Of a stretch of 61,991 nucleotides of DNA, positions 46,901 through 55,744 are shown piece after piece. Position 1 is the first letter of the stretch. Each line of letters opens with the position of its first letter. The DNA lies in contig NZ_PGGU01000011.1 of assembly GCF_002872075.1 (NCBI RefSeq), positions 1 through 61,991 on the forward strand. Reading direction: 5' to 3'. The position numbers and the translations under genes are program-made. The notes beneath the pieces are model-generated. The model was not told the origin of the DNA, searched no databases, and worked only from the letters and a program-made list of their open reading frames with translations. The stretch is from Microbacterium aurantiacum. Its GTDB lineage: Bacteria > Actinomycetota > Actinomycetes > Actinomycetales > Microbacteriaceae.

Positions 46901-48175
46901 TTATGCGACGCCCGCCCGTCGTGAGGCGTTCATCTGGCCCGACGACTGCGCGAGAGCACGAAATCGATCGGCGAGCGGGTTCTGGCGACGCTGCAGGCCG
47001 GCTGGCGACTCGACCAGATCCCACATGCCCATCGTGAGCAGCGAGTCCGCACGCGGCCCCGTGGCGTGGCGGTAGGTCCACTCGTACATGTCGAACAATG
47101 GCCACCACGTGTAGCCGACGACGTTGGTGCCCGCCGCACGCAGGTCCTCGACGCACCGCACCGAGTCCTCGAGCCACGCGATGCGAACGTCGACCGTGTC
47201 GGTCACGCACGTCTCCGTCAGCATCACCGGCGCGCCGTATCGCTGGGCGTAGGTCTTCAGCAACTCTGCAAGACCTTCCACGCCGTCGTCCCGGATGGGC
47301 CAGGGATCGACGAACCCGCCGCGGTGGACGACGCCCTCCTCCATCAACTGGGTCGAGTGGCGCGGGTAGTAGTTCACGCCCATGATGTCGGGCTGGACAG
47401 GGTGCTCGAGGAACCAGGCGAGCGTGTCATCACCGACTCCATGTTCTGCAAGATGCCCCGCGAGCGAGTGATCGGCCTTGACCCTGCCTGTCACCAGGTC
47501 CTCGACGAGGAACGTCTGCGCGCGCTGGAACTCGACCAGCTCACGGTGCTCCCCTTCGACGTCGCCCACGAAACGCGTGGTCGCATCGACGTGGACGAAG
47601 GTCGCACCGTCGCCCAGGACCTCAGTGATCCCGTGCTGCGCCTGCGCGAACCCCTTCGCGAGCGCGACGGCGACCGTCGTGTATCCACGGTCGCCGGACA
47701 GGTACGGCGGCCAGTAGGCGAGTTCGCCGCAGAAGCGGGCATGGATCATCGGCTCGTTCACCGGCGTGTAGTCGGTCACGCGGTCGGCGTAGCGTTCCGC
47801 GACAGTGGTCGCGAACTCTGCGAAGTGGTCGGAGAAGTCCGGATGCGCGAACTCGCCTTCCAGCCAGAGTGGCGTTCCGTAGTGGAGCAGGTCGATGATC
47901 GGTCGGCATCCGAGCTCGTCGAAGCGGTCGATGACCTGGTCGAGCCAGGACCAAGCCCACTGTCCCCTGCCTGGGTTCACCCGGTGCCAGGGAATGCCCC
48001 ATCGCATGAACTGCGCACCGGCGTCGGTCGCGAGTTTCAGATCCGAGTGCCAGTGTTCATAATGCTCGGTGAGCTCATACTCATCGAGCCTCCGTTCGCC
48101 CGGCCCGCTCTGCGGGATGAACGTGTCTTCAATGCCCACCCCGAAGTGGAGTGCGCCGTCTTCGAACCATTTCAC
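46901..48175 (-). CDS. Glycoside hydrolase family 1 enzyme (beta-glycosidase)
   Basis: A 424-residue TIM-barrel glycosidase. The acid/base Glu141 lies in PVNEPM and the nucleophile Glu321 in MLTETC; the usual TENG is altered to TETC. RWGIPWHRVNP, DLLHYGTPLWL and GYTWWPLFDMYEW support GH1. No signal peptide, so it acts on imported sugar. GTG 48175 is nine bases after the permease stop. It is the last gene of the sugar-import operon under LacI. Confidence 0.88.
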   Translation of the reverse strand: MKWFEDGALHFGVGIEDTFIPQSGPGERRLDEYELTEHYEHWHSDLKLATDAGAQFMRWGIPWHRVNPGRGQWAWSWLDQVIDRFDELGCRPIIDLLHYGTPLWLEGEFAHPDFSDHFAEFATTVAERYADRVTDYTPVNEPMIHARFCGELAYWPPYLSGDRGYTTVAVALAKGFAQAQHGITEVLGDGATFVHVDATTRFVGDVEGEHRELVEFQRAQTFLVEDLVTGRVKADHSLAGHLAEHGVGDDTLAWFLEHPVQPDIMGVNYYPRHSTQLMEEGVVHRGGFVDPWPIRDDGVEGLAELLKTYAQRYGAPVMLTETCVTDTVDVRIAWLEDSVRCVEDLRAAGTNVVGYTWWPLFDMYEWTYRHATGPRADSLLTMGMWDLVESPAGLQRRQNPLADRFRALAQSSGQMNASRRAGVA

Positions 48176-48183
48176 GTGAGTTC

Positions 48184-49053
48184 TCAACCTTTCAGGCCGG
48201 TCATGGCGACGCTTTCGATGAAACGTCGCTGGATGAGCAGATAGATGATCAGCAGGGGAAGGATCGCCACGAGCGATCCCGCCATCAGAACGCTGTAGGG
48301 TGCGACGCCGGTGGCTGACCCGGTGAGCAGAGCCAAGCCCGCTGTGAGTGGGCGGACCGCTGCGTCGTTGGTCATGATGAGCGGCCAGAGGAGGTCGTTC
48401 CAGTTGCCGACGAAGTTGAACAACGCCATGGTCAGAAGTGCGGGCTTGGCGTTGGGCAGCACGATCGACCAGAAGATCCGGAACTCCCCTGCCCCATCGA
48501 TACGCGCCGCCGAATCCAGATCCCGCGGCAGGGTGACGAAGAACTGGCGAAGCAGGAAGATACCGGCGACGTCGGCCGCGCGCGGGATCACGAGTCCGGC
48601 CAGCGTGTTCACCCAGCCGAGGTCGGATGCGATCTGGTAGATCGGCACGAGCAGCGCCTGGAACGGGATCATCATGGTCGCCACGAGCACCGTGAAGATC
48701 ACACTCCGCCCGCGGAAGTCGATACGTGCCAGCGCATAGGCGGCCAGCGCATTGAACATGAGGGAGCACAGGGTGACGGCCCCCGCGAAGGCGACCGAGT
48801 TCCAGCCCTCCTGGAGAAGCGGGATCCGTTCGGAGAGCTCAACGAAGTTGTCCAGAGTGAATCGCGAAGGCAACAACGTCGGCGGCGCACTGATCACGTC
48901 GACTTCCGGGGAGAAGGCGCCGATGACGACGACGAGGACCGGAAAGGTCGTTGCGAGGGTGAGGAGGATCAGCCCGATCAGCACAGCTGCCCGGGAGAAC
49001 AGGGAGGAACGATTCCGCCGTCGATGCGGGCGGCTCACGGATGCCGGAATCAT
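48184..49053 (-). CDS. Sugar ABC transporter permease, MalG type
   Basis: A 289-residue permease with six helices. The EAA loop is SAARIDGAGEFRIFWSIVLPNAKPA. The C-terminal QRRFIESVAMTGLKG is the classic MalG ending. ATG overlaps the MalF-type stop by four bases. It imports the glycoside cut by the GH1 enzyme; the ATPase (MsmX-like) is not in the window. Confidence 0.93.
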   Translation of the reverse strand: MIPASVSRPHRRRNRSSLFSRAAVLIGLILLTLATTFPVLVVVIGAFSPEVDVISAPPTLLPSRFTLDNFVELSERIPLLQEGWNSVAFAGAVTLCSLMFNALAAYALARIDFRGRSVIFTVLVATMMIPFQALLVPIYQIASDLGWVNTLAGLVIPRAADVAGIFLLRQFFVTLPRDLDSAARIDGAGEFRIFWSIVLPNAKPALLTMALFNFVGNWNDLLWPLIMTNDAAVRPLTAGLALLTGSATGVAPYSVLMAGSLVAILPLLIIYLLIQRRFIESVAMTGLKG

Positions 49054-49991
49054 TCGAGATCCTTTTCCTGCTTGGCGCCGATTCTCAACTGGATCAGCCC
49101 GAGGACGAGGGTGATCATCAGAAGGATGTATGACAGGGCCGAGGCGAACCCGAGCTTGAAATCACGGAACCCCTCGACGTAGATGCGGTAGACGATGGTC
49201 TCGGTCGCGTGGTCGGGACCGCCCTGGGTCATGATGTAGATCTGATCGAACGCCTGGAACGCGCCGATCATCGCGAAGATCACGATGAACGTCATGGTTC
49301 CGCGGAGACCGGGAAGCGTCACCGCGAGGAACCGACGCCAGGCTCCGGCACCGTCGAGACGGGCGGCCTCGTAGAGCTGCGCCGGCACGCCCTGGAGACC
49401 GGCGAGGAAGATCACCATGAAATAGCCGAAGTTCTTCCAGATCGCGACCGCCGCCACCGCGGGTAGCGCGGCTGCGGGATTGGCGAACACATCGCCCAGA
49501 CGGATGCCGATCGCCCCCAGCCAGTGAGGAATCAGGCCGAGGTTCGGATCGAGGAGGAAGTTCCAGGCGAGCGAGGCCACCGCCATCGAGATCACGAAAG
49601 GCATGAAGATCGCGGTCCGGAAGAACGAACGGAACGGGATGTCGCTCCGGTTGAGCAGGAGAGCGGATCCCAAGCCCACCGCGATGACCGCGGGAGCGTA
49701 CAACAGCGCGTAGAGCACCGTGTTCAGGAGGGCACGCAGTTCGGTGGCATCCGTCAGCGCTTCGATGTAGTTGTCCAGCCCGACCCACTCGGCCGCTCCG
49801 AATCCGCTCGCATCGGTGAAGGAAGTCCACAGCGCGATGCCTGCCGGCACGAACACGAAGCCCACGATCACGAGGAGCGCAGGCGCCAGGAAGGCGGCTG
49901 CCTTCAAGCTCCGCTCGCGCTCCTGACGATGGGGGGCACGGCCCCCCAGGGGCCGCGGTGGGCGGTAGCGCCGGGCGGTGGTCTCACTCAT
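49050..49991 (-). CDS. Sugar ABC transporter permease, MalF type
   Basis: A 313-residue permease. Helices begin at AAFLAPALLVIVGFVFVPAG; the EAA loop is EAARLDGAGAWRRFLAVTLPGLRGT. MSETTARRYR was taken as start; a longer frame upstream is a shadow of the binding-protein gene. The MalG-type gene overlaps its end. Confidence 0.92.
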   Translation of the reverse strand: MSETTARRYRPPRPLGGRAPHRQERERSLKAAAFLAPALLVIVGFVFVPAGIALWTSFTDASGFGAAEWVGLDNYIEALTDATELRALLNTVLYALLYAPAVIAVGLGSALLLNRSDIPFRSFFRTAIFMPFVISMAVASLAWNFLLDPNLGLIPHWLGAIGIRLGDVFANPAAALPAVAAVAIWKNFGYFMVIFLAGLQGVPAQLYEAARLDGAGAWRRFLAVTLPGLRGTMTFIVIFAMIGAFQAFDQIYIMTQGGPDHATETIVYRIYVEGFRDFKLGFASALSYILLMITLVLGLIQLRIGAKQEKDLE

Positions 49992-50058
49992 GTCTGCTTC
50001 TCCTGATGGATCACGTTCCCGGACAGCCGCTGGTGTGGCGACCGTCCGGGAGCGGGGT

Positions 50059-51336
50059 CTACTCGAACTCCGCGAGGATCTCGGTGAGCGAGCGGTCAGT
50101 CTCCGCCACCAGAGTCGCCACATCGCCGCCGGTGCCCTGCGTGATGTGCACCGAGAGGCTGTCGAGCTCGGCATTGACGTCTGTCGCTCCGCCCGGCAGG
50201 CCGCCGAGCCGGACGAAGGTGTGCTCCGTGAACGGCAGCATGTCGGCGACGAACGGATTCTCTGCCAGCTCCTCCGCCGTGATGTCCGTGCGATTCGGTG
50301 GATAGTTGGCCTCGAGCGCCCACTTCACCTGCGATTCGTGCGAGTTGAAATACGCGAGAAACTCCATCGCGCCCTGCGCCTCGGCATCCTCCGCCTGCGA
50401 GGTGAGCCACCAGTAGTTCGCGGCCGCATCCGCGGCGACCTTCTCCGGTCCAGAGGGAAGTTCGAACACCCCGACCTCCATGTCCACGCTGTCCGCGATG
50501 CCGATCATCCACGGGCCGATGAGGGTCATGGCGGCCTTGCCGGCCTTGAAGACATCGACGGACTCGGCCAGCGTGATATCGCGAGGACCCCAATTGCCGG
50601 CATACGCATCGCGCCACCACTGCAAGGTCTCCACATTCTGCTCGGTGTCGAGAACGACCTCCCCGTCGGCGTAGACGTGCCCGCCGGCACCCTCCAGCCA
50701 GGTCGGCAGGAACGTCGGCGTCTTGTCTGCCAGCGACAGTCCGTACACCTCGGGAGCCCCGTCGCCGTTCTCGTCGACCGTGAGCTGTTCGGCGAGGGCG
50801 ATCCACTCCTCCCATGTCTTCGGGAACTCAGTGATTCCCGCGGCGTCGAACATCGACTTGTTGTACCAGACGGCGAAGGGCGCGTACCCCATCGGGACTC
50901 CGTACACATCGCCGTCGAACGTCACCGCGTCGACGACATTCGGGTAATAGGTGTCGGCCTCGAAGTCGGGATCGTCGTAGAAGTCCTGCAACGACATGAA
51001 GACACCCTGGTTCACGTATCCCTGCCCGGCCTCCGGAGTCTGCACGACGAGGTCGGGGCCGTTCCCCGACGAGACCGCGGGGAGGAGCTTGTCGGTGATC
51101 ACGTTCCACGGGTTGACCTCGAGTTTGACCACGAAGTCGTCTTGCGAGGCGTTGAACTCGTCGGTGATCGCGTCGACGACCTTTCCGTCCGCCTCCGTGA
51201 AGCCGTGCCAGACGGTCACGGTGGTCTTCTCGCCACCTTCCGACCCGCCGGGGGCGCTGCATCCGCCCAGCGCGACAGCCGTGAGAGCAACGGCTCCCAC
51301 GGCAGCCAACCGCGCGGCGTGCGGCTTCCTGATCAT
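50059..51336 (-). CDS. Sugar-binding lipoprotein of ABC importer
   Basis: A 425-residue family 1 extracellular binding protein. Lipobox LGGC with Cys26, then VTVWHGFTEADGKVVDAITDEF, SSGNGPDLVVQ and WYNKSMFDAAGI are typical of the MalE/UgpB group. The sugar is unknown. It is the first gene of the operon and lies about 80 bp from a palindromic LacI-type operator. Confidence 0.93.
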   Translation of the reverse strand: MIRKPHAARLAAVGAVALTAVALGGCSAPGGSEGGEKTTVTVWHGFTEADGKVVDAITDEFNASQDDFVVKLEVNPWNVITDKLLPAVSSGNGPDLVVQTPEAGQGYVNQGVFMSLQDFYDDPDFEADTYYPNVVDAVTFDGDVYGVPMGYAPFAVWYNKSMFDAAGITEFPKTWEEWIALAEQLTVDENGDGAPEVYGLSLADKTPTFLPTWLEGAGGHVYADGEVVLDTEQNVETLQWWRDAYAGNWGPRDITLAESVDVFKAGKAAMTLIGPWMIGIADSVDMEVGVFELPSGPEKVAADAAANYWWLTSQAEDAEAQGAMEFLAYFNSHESQVKWALEANYPPNRTDITAEELAENPFVADMLPFTEHTFVRLGGLPGGATDVNAELDSLSVHITQGTGGDVATLVAETDRSLTEILAEFE

Positions 51337-51415
51337 CAGAATCCTCCTTGATTGTGATCGCTGACGCTGCTGTGCGCCGTCACGAGACTCGGGATACCGC
51401 TCGTGTCGGTAATCG

Positions 51416-51439
51416 ATGTAGGTAATCGATTACCTACAT
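51416..51439. promoter_or_regulatory. LacI-type operator
   Basis: A 24-bp perfect palindrome whose inner 20 bp read GTAGGTAATCGATTACCTAC, with the central CG usual for LacI operators. GGTAATCGAT occurs again 13 bp to the left (51408-51417), giving an extra partial site. It lies between the binding-protein gene and the divergent lacI-type gene. Confidence 0.9.
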
Positions 51440-51509
51440 ATGTTTACTCGCTGCCGAAGGCCACGTCAAGAGGCAGTTCATCGATGTACGGTAGGAGAGG
51501 AGGATGCGA

Positions 51510-52517
51510 ATGGTGACCACGATGCAAGACGTCGCCCGACTCGCCGGGGTGTCTGCGAAGACGGTGTCGAACGTCGTCAACGGAACGGGCTACGTCAGCA
51601 CCACCACTCGGTCGCGGGTGGAGTCTGCGATCAGGTCTCTCGACTACAAATTGAACCTCGCCGGGCGCACGTTGCGGTCTGGCCGCAGCGGGGTCATCGG
51701 GCTCGCCGTCCCATCGCTGAGCGTCGCCTACTTCGCCGAGCTCGCGGAGCGGGTGATCGCAGCCGCCGAGGCTTTCGGACTCGTCGTGCAGATCGAGCGG
51801 ACCGGCAGCGTGGACCGCGAACGATCATTCCTCGCCAGCGCGAGGGTGCACCACCTGGATGGACTGATCTTCAACCCCTCGGACCACCTCGCCGACGAAC
51901 TGACCTCCGTCGCCCTCCCGGTACCCACGGTCATCCTGGGCGAACATGCGGTGGGCCCCGGTGCCGTGCATGTCAGCTCAGACCAGTCCGCGGCGGCCCG
52001 GGTCGCGACTCAGCACCTGCTTGACGTCGGACGACGACAGATCGTCGCGATCGGTGCACGGATCGTGGACCCGCGACATGCGGCGAGTCTTCGATTCGCC
52101 GGTTATCGACATGCGCTGGACGCAGCCGGGGTGGCTTTCGATCCTGAACTCGTCTGCGAGGCGGACCCCTGGAACCAGATGAACGGCGCGAACGCGGCCC
52201 GCGAACTGCTGGCGACGGGCACTCGTTTCGATGCCGTTGTCGCGTTCAACGACAGCCTCGCGCTGGGTGCGATGCGTGCGCTCGAGGAGGCAGGGCTGCG
52301 CGTTCCCGCCGATGTCGCCATCATCGGCATCGACAACATCGCAGAATCGGAATTCTCCATCCCGAGCCTGAGCACGGTCGACCTCGGATCGACTCAGATC
52401 GCCGAGGAGGCCGTCAGAGCACTGGTCGACCAGCTGGGCACAGACGGCCCGGCCGAACCCCGCCACGTCGTCGTCGACTTCCGGCTCGTCACACGAGAAT
52501 CGACAGCCGCAAGTTGA
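51510..52517 (+). CDS. LacI family transcriptional regulator
   Basis: A 335-residue regulator. The HTH is MQDVARLAGVSAKTVSNVVNG, with hinge helix around LAGRTLRSGRS, then a periplasmic-binding-like domain (IGLAVPSLSVAYFAELAERV; FNDSLALGAMRALEEAGLRVP; IGIDNIAES). ATG 51510 fits the GGAGG site at 51499-51503 better than ATG 51504, which abuts it. It should repress the divergent sugar operon until the sugar is present. Confidence 0.93.
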   Translation: MVTTMQDVARLAGVSAKTVSNVVNGTGYVSTTTRSRVESAIRSLDYKLNLAGRTLRSGRSGVIGLAVPSLSVAYFAELAERVIAAAEAFGLVVQIERTGSVDRERSFLASARVHHLDGLIFNPSDHLADELTSVALPVPTVILGEHAVGPGAVHVSSDQSAAARVATQHLLDVGRRQIVAIGARIVDPRHAASLRFAGYRHALDAAGVAFDPELVCEADPWNQMNGANAARELLATGTRFDAVVAFNDSLALGAMRALEEAGLRVPADVAIIGIDNIAESEFSIPSLSTVDLGSTQIAEEAVRALVDQLGTDGPAEPRHVVVDFRLVTRESTAAS

Positions 52518-52524
52518 CCGCGAC

Positions 52525-53259
52525 CTACTTCGTCCGCCGCCGCAGGGTGAGCGACGCGAGCACGAGCGCCCCGACGGCGAACGCCATCACGACGAGCAGC
52601 GGCTGGAACACGTCCCGCCCCTCCTCGCCCGCCGCGACGGCGTTGACCGCGTCGATCGCGTAGCTGAGCGGGAGCCAGTCCGAGATCGCGTACAGCACCT
52701 CGGGCATCTGATCGCGCGGCATGAACAGTCCGCCGAGGATGATCTGCGGGAACACCAGCAGCGGCATGAACTGCACCGCCTGGAATTCGGTCTGCGCGAA
52801 GGCGCTGGCGAGTAGTCCGAGAGCGGTGCCGAGCAGGGCGTCGACGACCGCGACGAGCCCGAGTTGCCAGAGCGGACCGTCGACGTCGAGCCCGCACACG
52901 CCGACGGCGAACGACACCGTCACGACGGCCTGCAGGACCGCCATCAGGCCGAACGCGAGCGCGTACCCGAGGATGAAGTCCGCTTTGCCGAGCGGGGTCG
53001 TCATGAGCCGCTCCAGCGTGCCGGATCTGCGCTCGCGCAGCGTCGTGATCGACGTGATGAGGAACATCACGATGAACGGGAACAGCGCCAGGATCGCCCC
53101 GCCGAACCGGTCGAAGACGCCCTCCTGATCGCTGAACAACCAGGCGAAGAGTCCGACCAGCAGGCTCGGCGCGACGAGCATCAGCGCGATCGACCGAGGG
53201 TCGTGACGCAGCTGCCCGAGCACGCGGCCGGCCGTGGCGAGCATGCGGATGCCGTTCAT
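52525..53259 (-). CDS. ABC-2 type exporter permease (second system)
   Basis: A 244-residue permease with six helices. LRERRSGTLERLMTTPLGKADFILGY and MPLLVFPQIILGGLFMPRDQMPEVL are the ABC-2 signatures. Overlaps the ATPase stop by four bases. It is convergent with the LacI gene, separated by seven bases. Confidence 0.9.
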   Translation of the reverse strand: MNGIRMLATAGRVLGQLRHDPRSIALMLVAPSLLVGLFAWLFSDQEGVFDRFGGAILALFPFIVMFLITSITTLRERRSGTLERLMTTPLGKADFILGYALAFGLMAVLQAVVTVSFAVGVCGLDVDGPLWQLGLVAVVDALLGTALGLLASAFAQTEFQAVQFMPLLVFPQIILGGLFMPRDQMPEVLYAISDWLPLSYAIDAVNAVAAGEEGRDVFQPLLVVMAFAVGALVLASLTLRRRTK

Positions 53260-54029
53260 TCGCCCTCCTCCTCTCGGAGTTCGCGCCGAGATCTGCGGGT
53301 GTCGCCCGAGACGTGGCGATCGCGCTCGATCAGCGCGAGGAAGGCCGCCTCCGGATCGGCGGTGCCGGTGTCCGCCAGGAGAGCCGCGGGCGTCGTGTCG
53401 GCGATGATCCGGCCGTCGCGCATGAGCAGCAGCCGGTCGCAGCGAAGGGCTTCGTCCATGACGTGGCTCGACACGATCAACGTGACGCCGCGGTCCGCGA
53501 GCCCGCGGAACAGCCCCCAGAGCTCAGTCCGCAGCACCGGATCCAGGCCGACGGTCGGCTCATCGAGTACCACGAGTTCGGGCGATCCGATCAGCGCCAT
53601 CGCGAGCGAGACCCTGATCTCCTGGCCGCCGCTGAGCGAGTCCACGAGCTGCCCGGCCTGCGGGCCCAGACCGACCTCGTCGATGACGCGGTCGACGTCG
53701 CCCTTCGGCGCTTTCAGCAGCGCCGCGAGGTACTTGAGGTTCTGGCGGACGCTGAGGTCGCCGTAGACCGCCGCGCCCTGAGTGCCGTAGGCGACACGGT
53801 CGCGCAGCGCGCTCGAACCGCCCGGCTGTCCGAGCACGGTGACGTCGCCGGATGCGATCCGCTGCACCCCGACGATGGATCGCATCAGAGTCGTCTTTCC
53901 GCATCCCGACGGACCGAGCAGCCCGGTGATCTCGCCGCGCGGGACCACGAGGTCGATGCCGTCGAACACGTGCGTCTTCCCTCGCCGCACGCGGAGCTGC
54001 GAGATCTCGACGGCCGCTTTATTCATCAT
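53256..54029 (-). CDS. ABC exporter ATPase, likely leaderless mRNA
   Basis: A 257-residue ATPase. Walker A GPSGCGKTT (39-47), signature LSGGQEIR, Walker B LVVLDEPTVGLD and switch His in SSHVMDEA. The ATG at 54029 sits inside an 18-bp palindrome and about eight bases after a CATAAT -10 box, so transcript and coding sequence probably begin together. ATG 54026 (next codon) is an alternative. The TetR gene at 55098 is a candidate regulator. Confidence 0.9.
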   Translation of the reverse strand: MMNKAAVEISQLRVRRGKTHVFDGIDLVVPRGEITGLLGPSGCGKTTLMRSIVGVQRIASGDVTVLGQPGGSSALRDRVAYGTQGAAVYGDLSVRQNLKYLAALLKAPKGDVDRVIDEVGLGPQAGQLVDSLSGGQEIRVSLAMALIGSPELVVLDEPTVGLDPVLRTELWGLFRGLADRGVTLIVSSHVMDEALRCDRLLLMRDGRIIADTTPAALLADTGTADPEAAFLALIERDRHVSGDTRRSRRELREEEGE

Positions 54030-54038
54030 GTGATGAAT
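54021..54038. promoter_or_regulatory. Palindromic operator over the ATPase start codon
   Basis: ATTCATCA-TG-TGATGAAT: perfect 8-bp arms. It covers the start codon, the predicted transcription start and the edge of the -10 box. Form and length suit a TetR-family dimer. Confidence 0.75.
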
Positions 54039-54065
54039 TATGCGCCTGAGCGGGGCCGCGGTCAA
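54037..54065 (-). promoter_or_regulatory. Promoter of the second ABC exporter
   Basis: Minus strand: TTGACC (54060-54065), 17-bp spacer, CATAAT (54037-54042). The -35 box overlaps the stop codon of the upstream peroxiredoxin-like gene. Confidence 0.75.
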
Positions 54066-54529
54066 TGGGTGCGTGCGAGCGTCTCGCGGATGTCCTTCCT
54101 GGAAAAGCTCGCGGTAGGCAGCGCACTGGCTCGGCGGGCGAGCACGCGCCCTGACGCATCGAGCACGAACGTCCCACTGTGCTGCAGTGTGAGGAACCGG
54201 CCCAGTCCGACGTCGCGGTGGTGATCACCGGAACCGAATACGTCGAGGGTGGTGGAGCGCGCGACCGCCCGGGCCTCGGCCGCGCCACCCGGCGTCACCA
54301 CGACAACCCGAGCCCCGCCCAGTTCTCCAGATTCGGCCATCGCTTCCAGCGTCCGTACGTGGGCACGGCAGATCGGGCAGGTGCTCGCCCGCATGAAGAA
54401 GACGACCGTGCTGCCGTCTCCGCGCGTGCGTTCGGCGAGTGATGACATCGCATCCGCGGAGTCGACCACCCGAAAGTCGGGAAGAAACGCGCCGATGGCG
54501 GGAACGACGATGGTGTGGGCATCCGACAT
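54062..54529 (-). CDS. Peroxiredoxin-like (AhpC/TSA) thioredoxin-fold protein
   Basis: A 155-residue thioredoxin-fold protein. The motif STCPICRAH has Cys51 and Cys54 (CPIC), more like a thiol oxidoreductase than the PxxxTxxC site of classic peroxiredoxins. VVVVTPGGAAEARAVA and LQHSGTFVLDASGRVLARRAS fit the AhpC/TSA fold. MSDAHTIVV was chosen as start. It is divergent from a MarR gene across an imperfect dyad, so redox control is plausible. Confidence 0.78.
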   Translation of the reverse strand: MSDAHTIVVPAIGAFLPDFRVVDSADAMSSLAERTRGDGSTVVFFMRASTCPICRAHVRTLEAMAESGELGGARVVVVTPGGAAEARAVARSTTLDVFGSGDHHRDVGLGRFLTLQHSGTFVLDASGRVLARRASALPTASFSRKDIRETLARTH

Positions 54530-54558
54530 GAAGACCTCTGATCTGGGAAGATGGCCGA

Positions 54559-54598
54559 TAGGTAAGGGAGTTGCGTTAATAGTCAACCCCATTGCCTA
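54559..54598. promoter_or_regulatory. Imperfect dyad between peroxiredoxin-like and marR genes
   Basis: Arms TAGGTAAGGGAGTTG (54559-54573) and CAACCCCATTGCCTA (54584-54598) match in 12 of 15 positions around a 10-bp AT-rich spacer. This is a candidate MarR operator controlling both genes. Confidence 0.6.
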
Positions 54599-54619
54599 CT
54601 TGTGTCAAGGAGGTTGCGT

Positions 54620-55066
54620 ATGCACGGTGACGTCTTGAGGGAGTTCGCTGATGCCGCCCGGGACGATCTCGGCCAGCTCATCGCCGCGGCATCCGCGAAG
54701 CTGATGCGCGACGCCTTCGAACGCATCACGCGAATCGGGTACCCGGAGGTGCATCCGGCGCATATCGCAGTGTTCACCGGGCTTGATCCGGATGGCACGC
54801 GAGTCTCGAGTCTCGCCGCCCGCGCGGGGATCAGTCGGCAGGCCATGAGCGTTCTGGTCCGATCGCTCGAGTCGGCCGGATATGTCACGGCGGAGACGGA
54901 TCCGACCGACCAGCGAGCCACGCTGGTTCAACTGGATCGGCGCGGCGTCGAGTTCTGCCGCGCGGCTATGGTGGTGGCCGCCGAGATGAACAGTGAGATC
55001 GAGCAGACTCTCGGCGCGGAGGACACGCAGCTGATCCGCTCCGCTCTTCGCCGGCTCGCCGAGTAG
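54620..55066 (+). CDS. MarR family regulator
   Basis: A 148-residue winged-helix protein. RVSSLAARAGISRQAMSVLVRSLESAGYV is the recognition region and DPTDQRATLVQLDRRG the wing. ATG 54620 follows AAGGAGG by six bases. Divergent to the peroxiredoxin-like gene; a redox signal is possible but only one Cys (EFCRAAM) is present. Confidence 0.9.
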   Translation: MHGDVLREFADAARDDLGQLIAAASAKLMRDAFERITRIGYPEVHPAHIAVFTGLDPDGTRVSSLAARAGISRQAMSVLVRSLESAGYVTAETDPTDQRATLVQLDRRGVEFCRAAMVVAAEMNSEIEQTLGAEDTQLIRSALRRLAE

Positions 55067-55075
55067 ACGGTCCGA

Positions 55076-55090
55076 GGGCGCCGCGCGCCC
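55076..55090. terminator. Short hairpin between marR and tetR
   Basis: GGGCGC-CGC-GCGCCC, a 6-bp stem with three-base loop, lies between convergent genes. Weak but suitably placed. Confidence 0.4.
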
Positions 55091-55097
55091 GCAAATG

Positions 55098-55694
55098 TCA
55101 GCCGAAGAGGTAGCGCTGCAGTGTGGGCCCGACCTGTGCGGCGATGTCGTCGACGGTGGCGTCCACGAGCGGGGGTACCTTCATCACGTACCGGGCGAGT
55201 AGCAATCCGCCGATCTGCGACGCGACCAGGCCCGCTCGCAGCTCCGCATCCGGCGCATCCATCGCTGCCGTCACCCGCGAGAGCAGCTCGCGCGTGAGGA
55301 ACCCGGCGAACAGCGGTGTCGTGAGCTTGCTGCTGACGGTCGCGCGCAGCAGCAGTACACCGCGTCGGCGCACCTCCGGCTTCTCCCACTCCCCCAGGAT
55401 GTAGCGGACCAGCCGCTCGCCGACGTCCTCACGCGGCCCCGCGAGGATGCCGGGAACATCGAGGTCGGGGCGCATCGGCACCCCGACGGCCTCGGCGAAG
55501 AGATCGGCCTTGGTGCCGAAGTAGTGGTGCACGAGCGCGGAGTCCACACCGGCGCGCGCCGCGATCGATCGGATCGTCGAGCCGTCGTAGCCTTGCTCCC
55601 CGAACTCGTCGACCGCGGCCGCGATGATCCGCGCACGAGAATCCGAGGCGCCTCTCGGCCGGCCCCGCCTCCGGGGCGCGCTCTTGTCGGTCAT
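55098..55694 (-). CDS. TetR/AcrR family regulator
   Basis: A 198-residue TetR with basic start (RRRGRPRGASDSRARI) and HTH YDGSTIRSIAARAGVDSALVHHYFGTKADLF. The GRPRG arm and ALVHHYFG are typical of regulators of ABC-2 exporters, which fits the palindrome at 54021. It is separated from that exporter by the MarR and peroxiredoxin-like genes. Confidence 0.9.
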   Translation of the reverse strand: MTDKSAPRRRGRPRGASDSRARIIAAAVDEFGEQGYDGSTIRSIAARAGVDSALVHHYFGTKADLFAEAVGVPMRPDLDVPGILAGPREDVGERLVRYILGEWEKPEVRRRGVLLLRATVSSKLTTPLFAGFLTRELLSRVTAAMDAPDAELRAGLVASQIGGLLLARYVMKVPPLVDATVDDIAAQVGPTLQRYLFG

Positions 55695-55744
55695 GCCCGT
55701 CAGCCTACGACTTCGCCGCAGCGCGTTCGCAGGACGCCCGGCGC

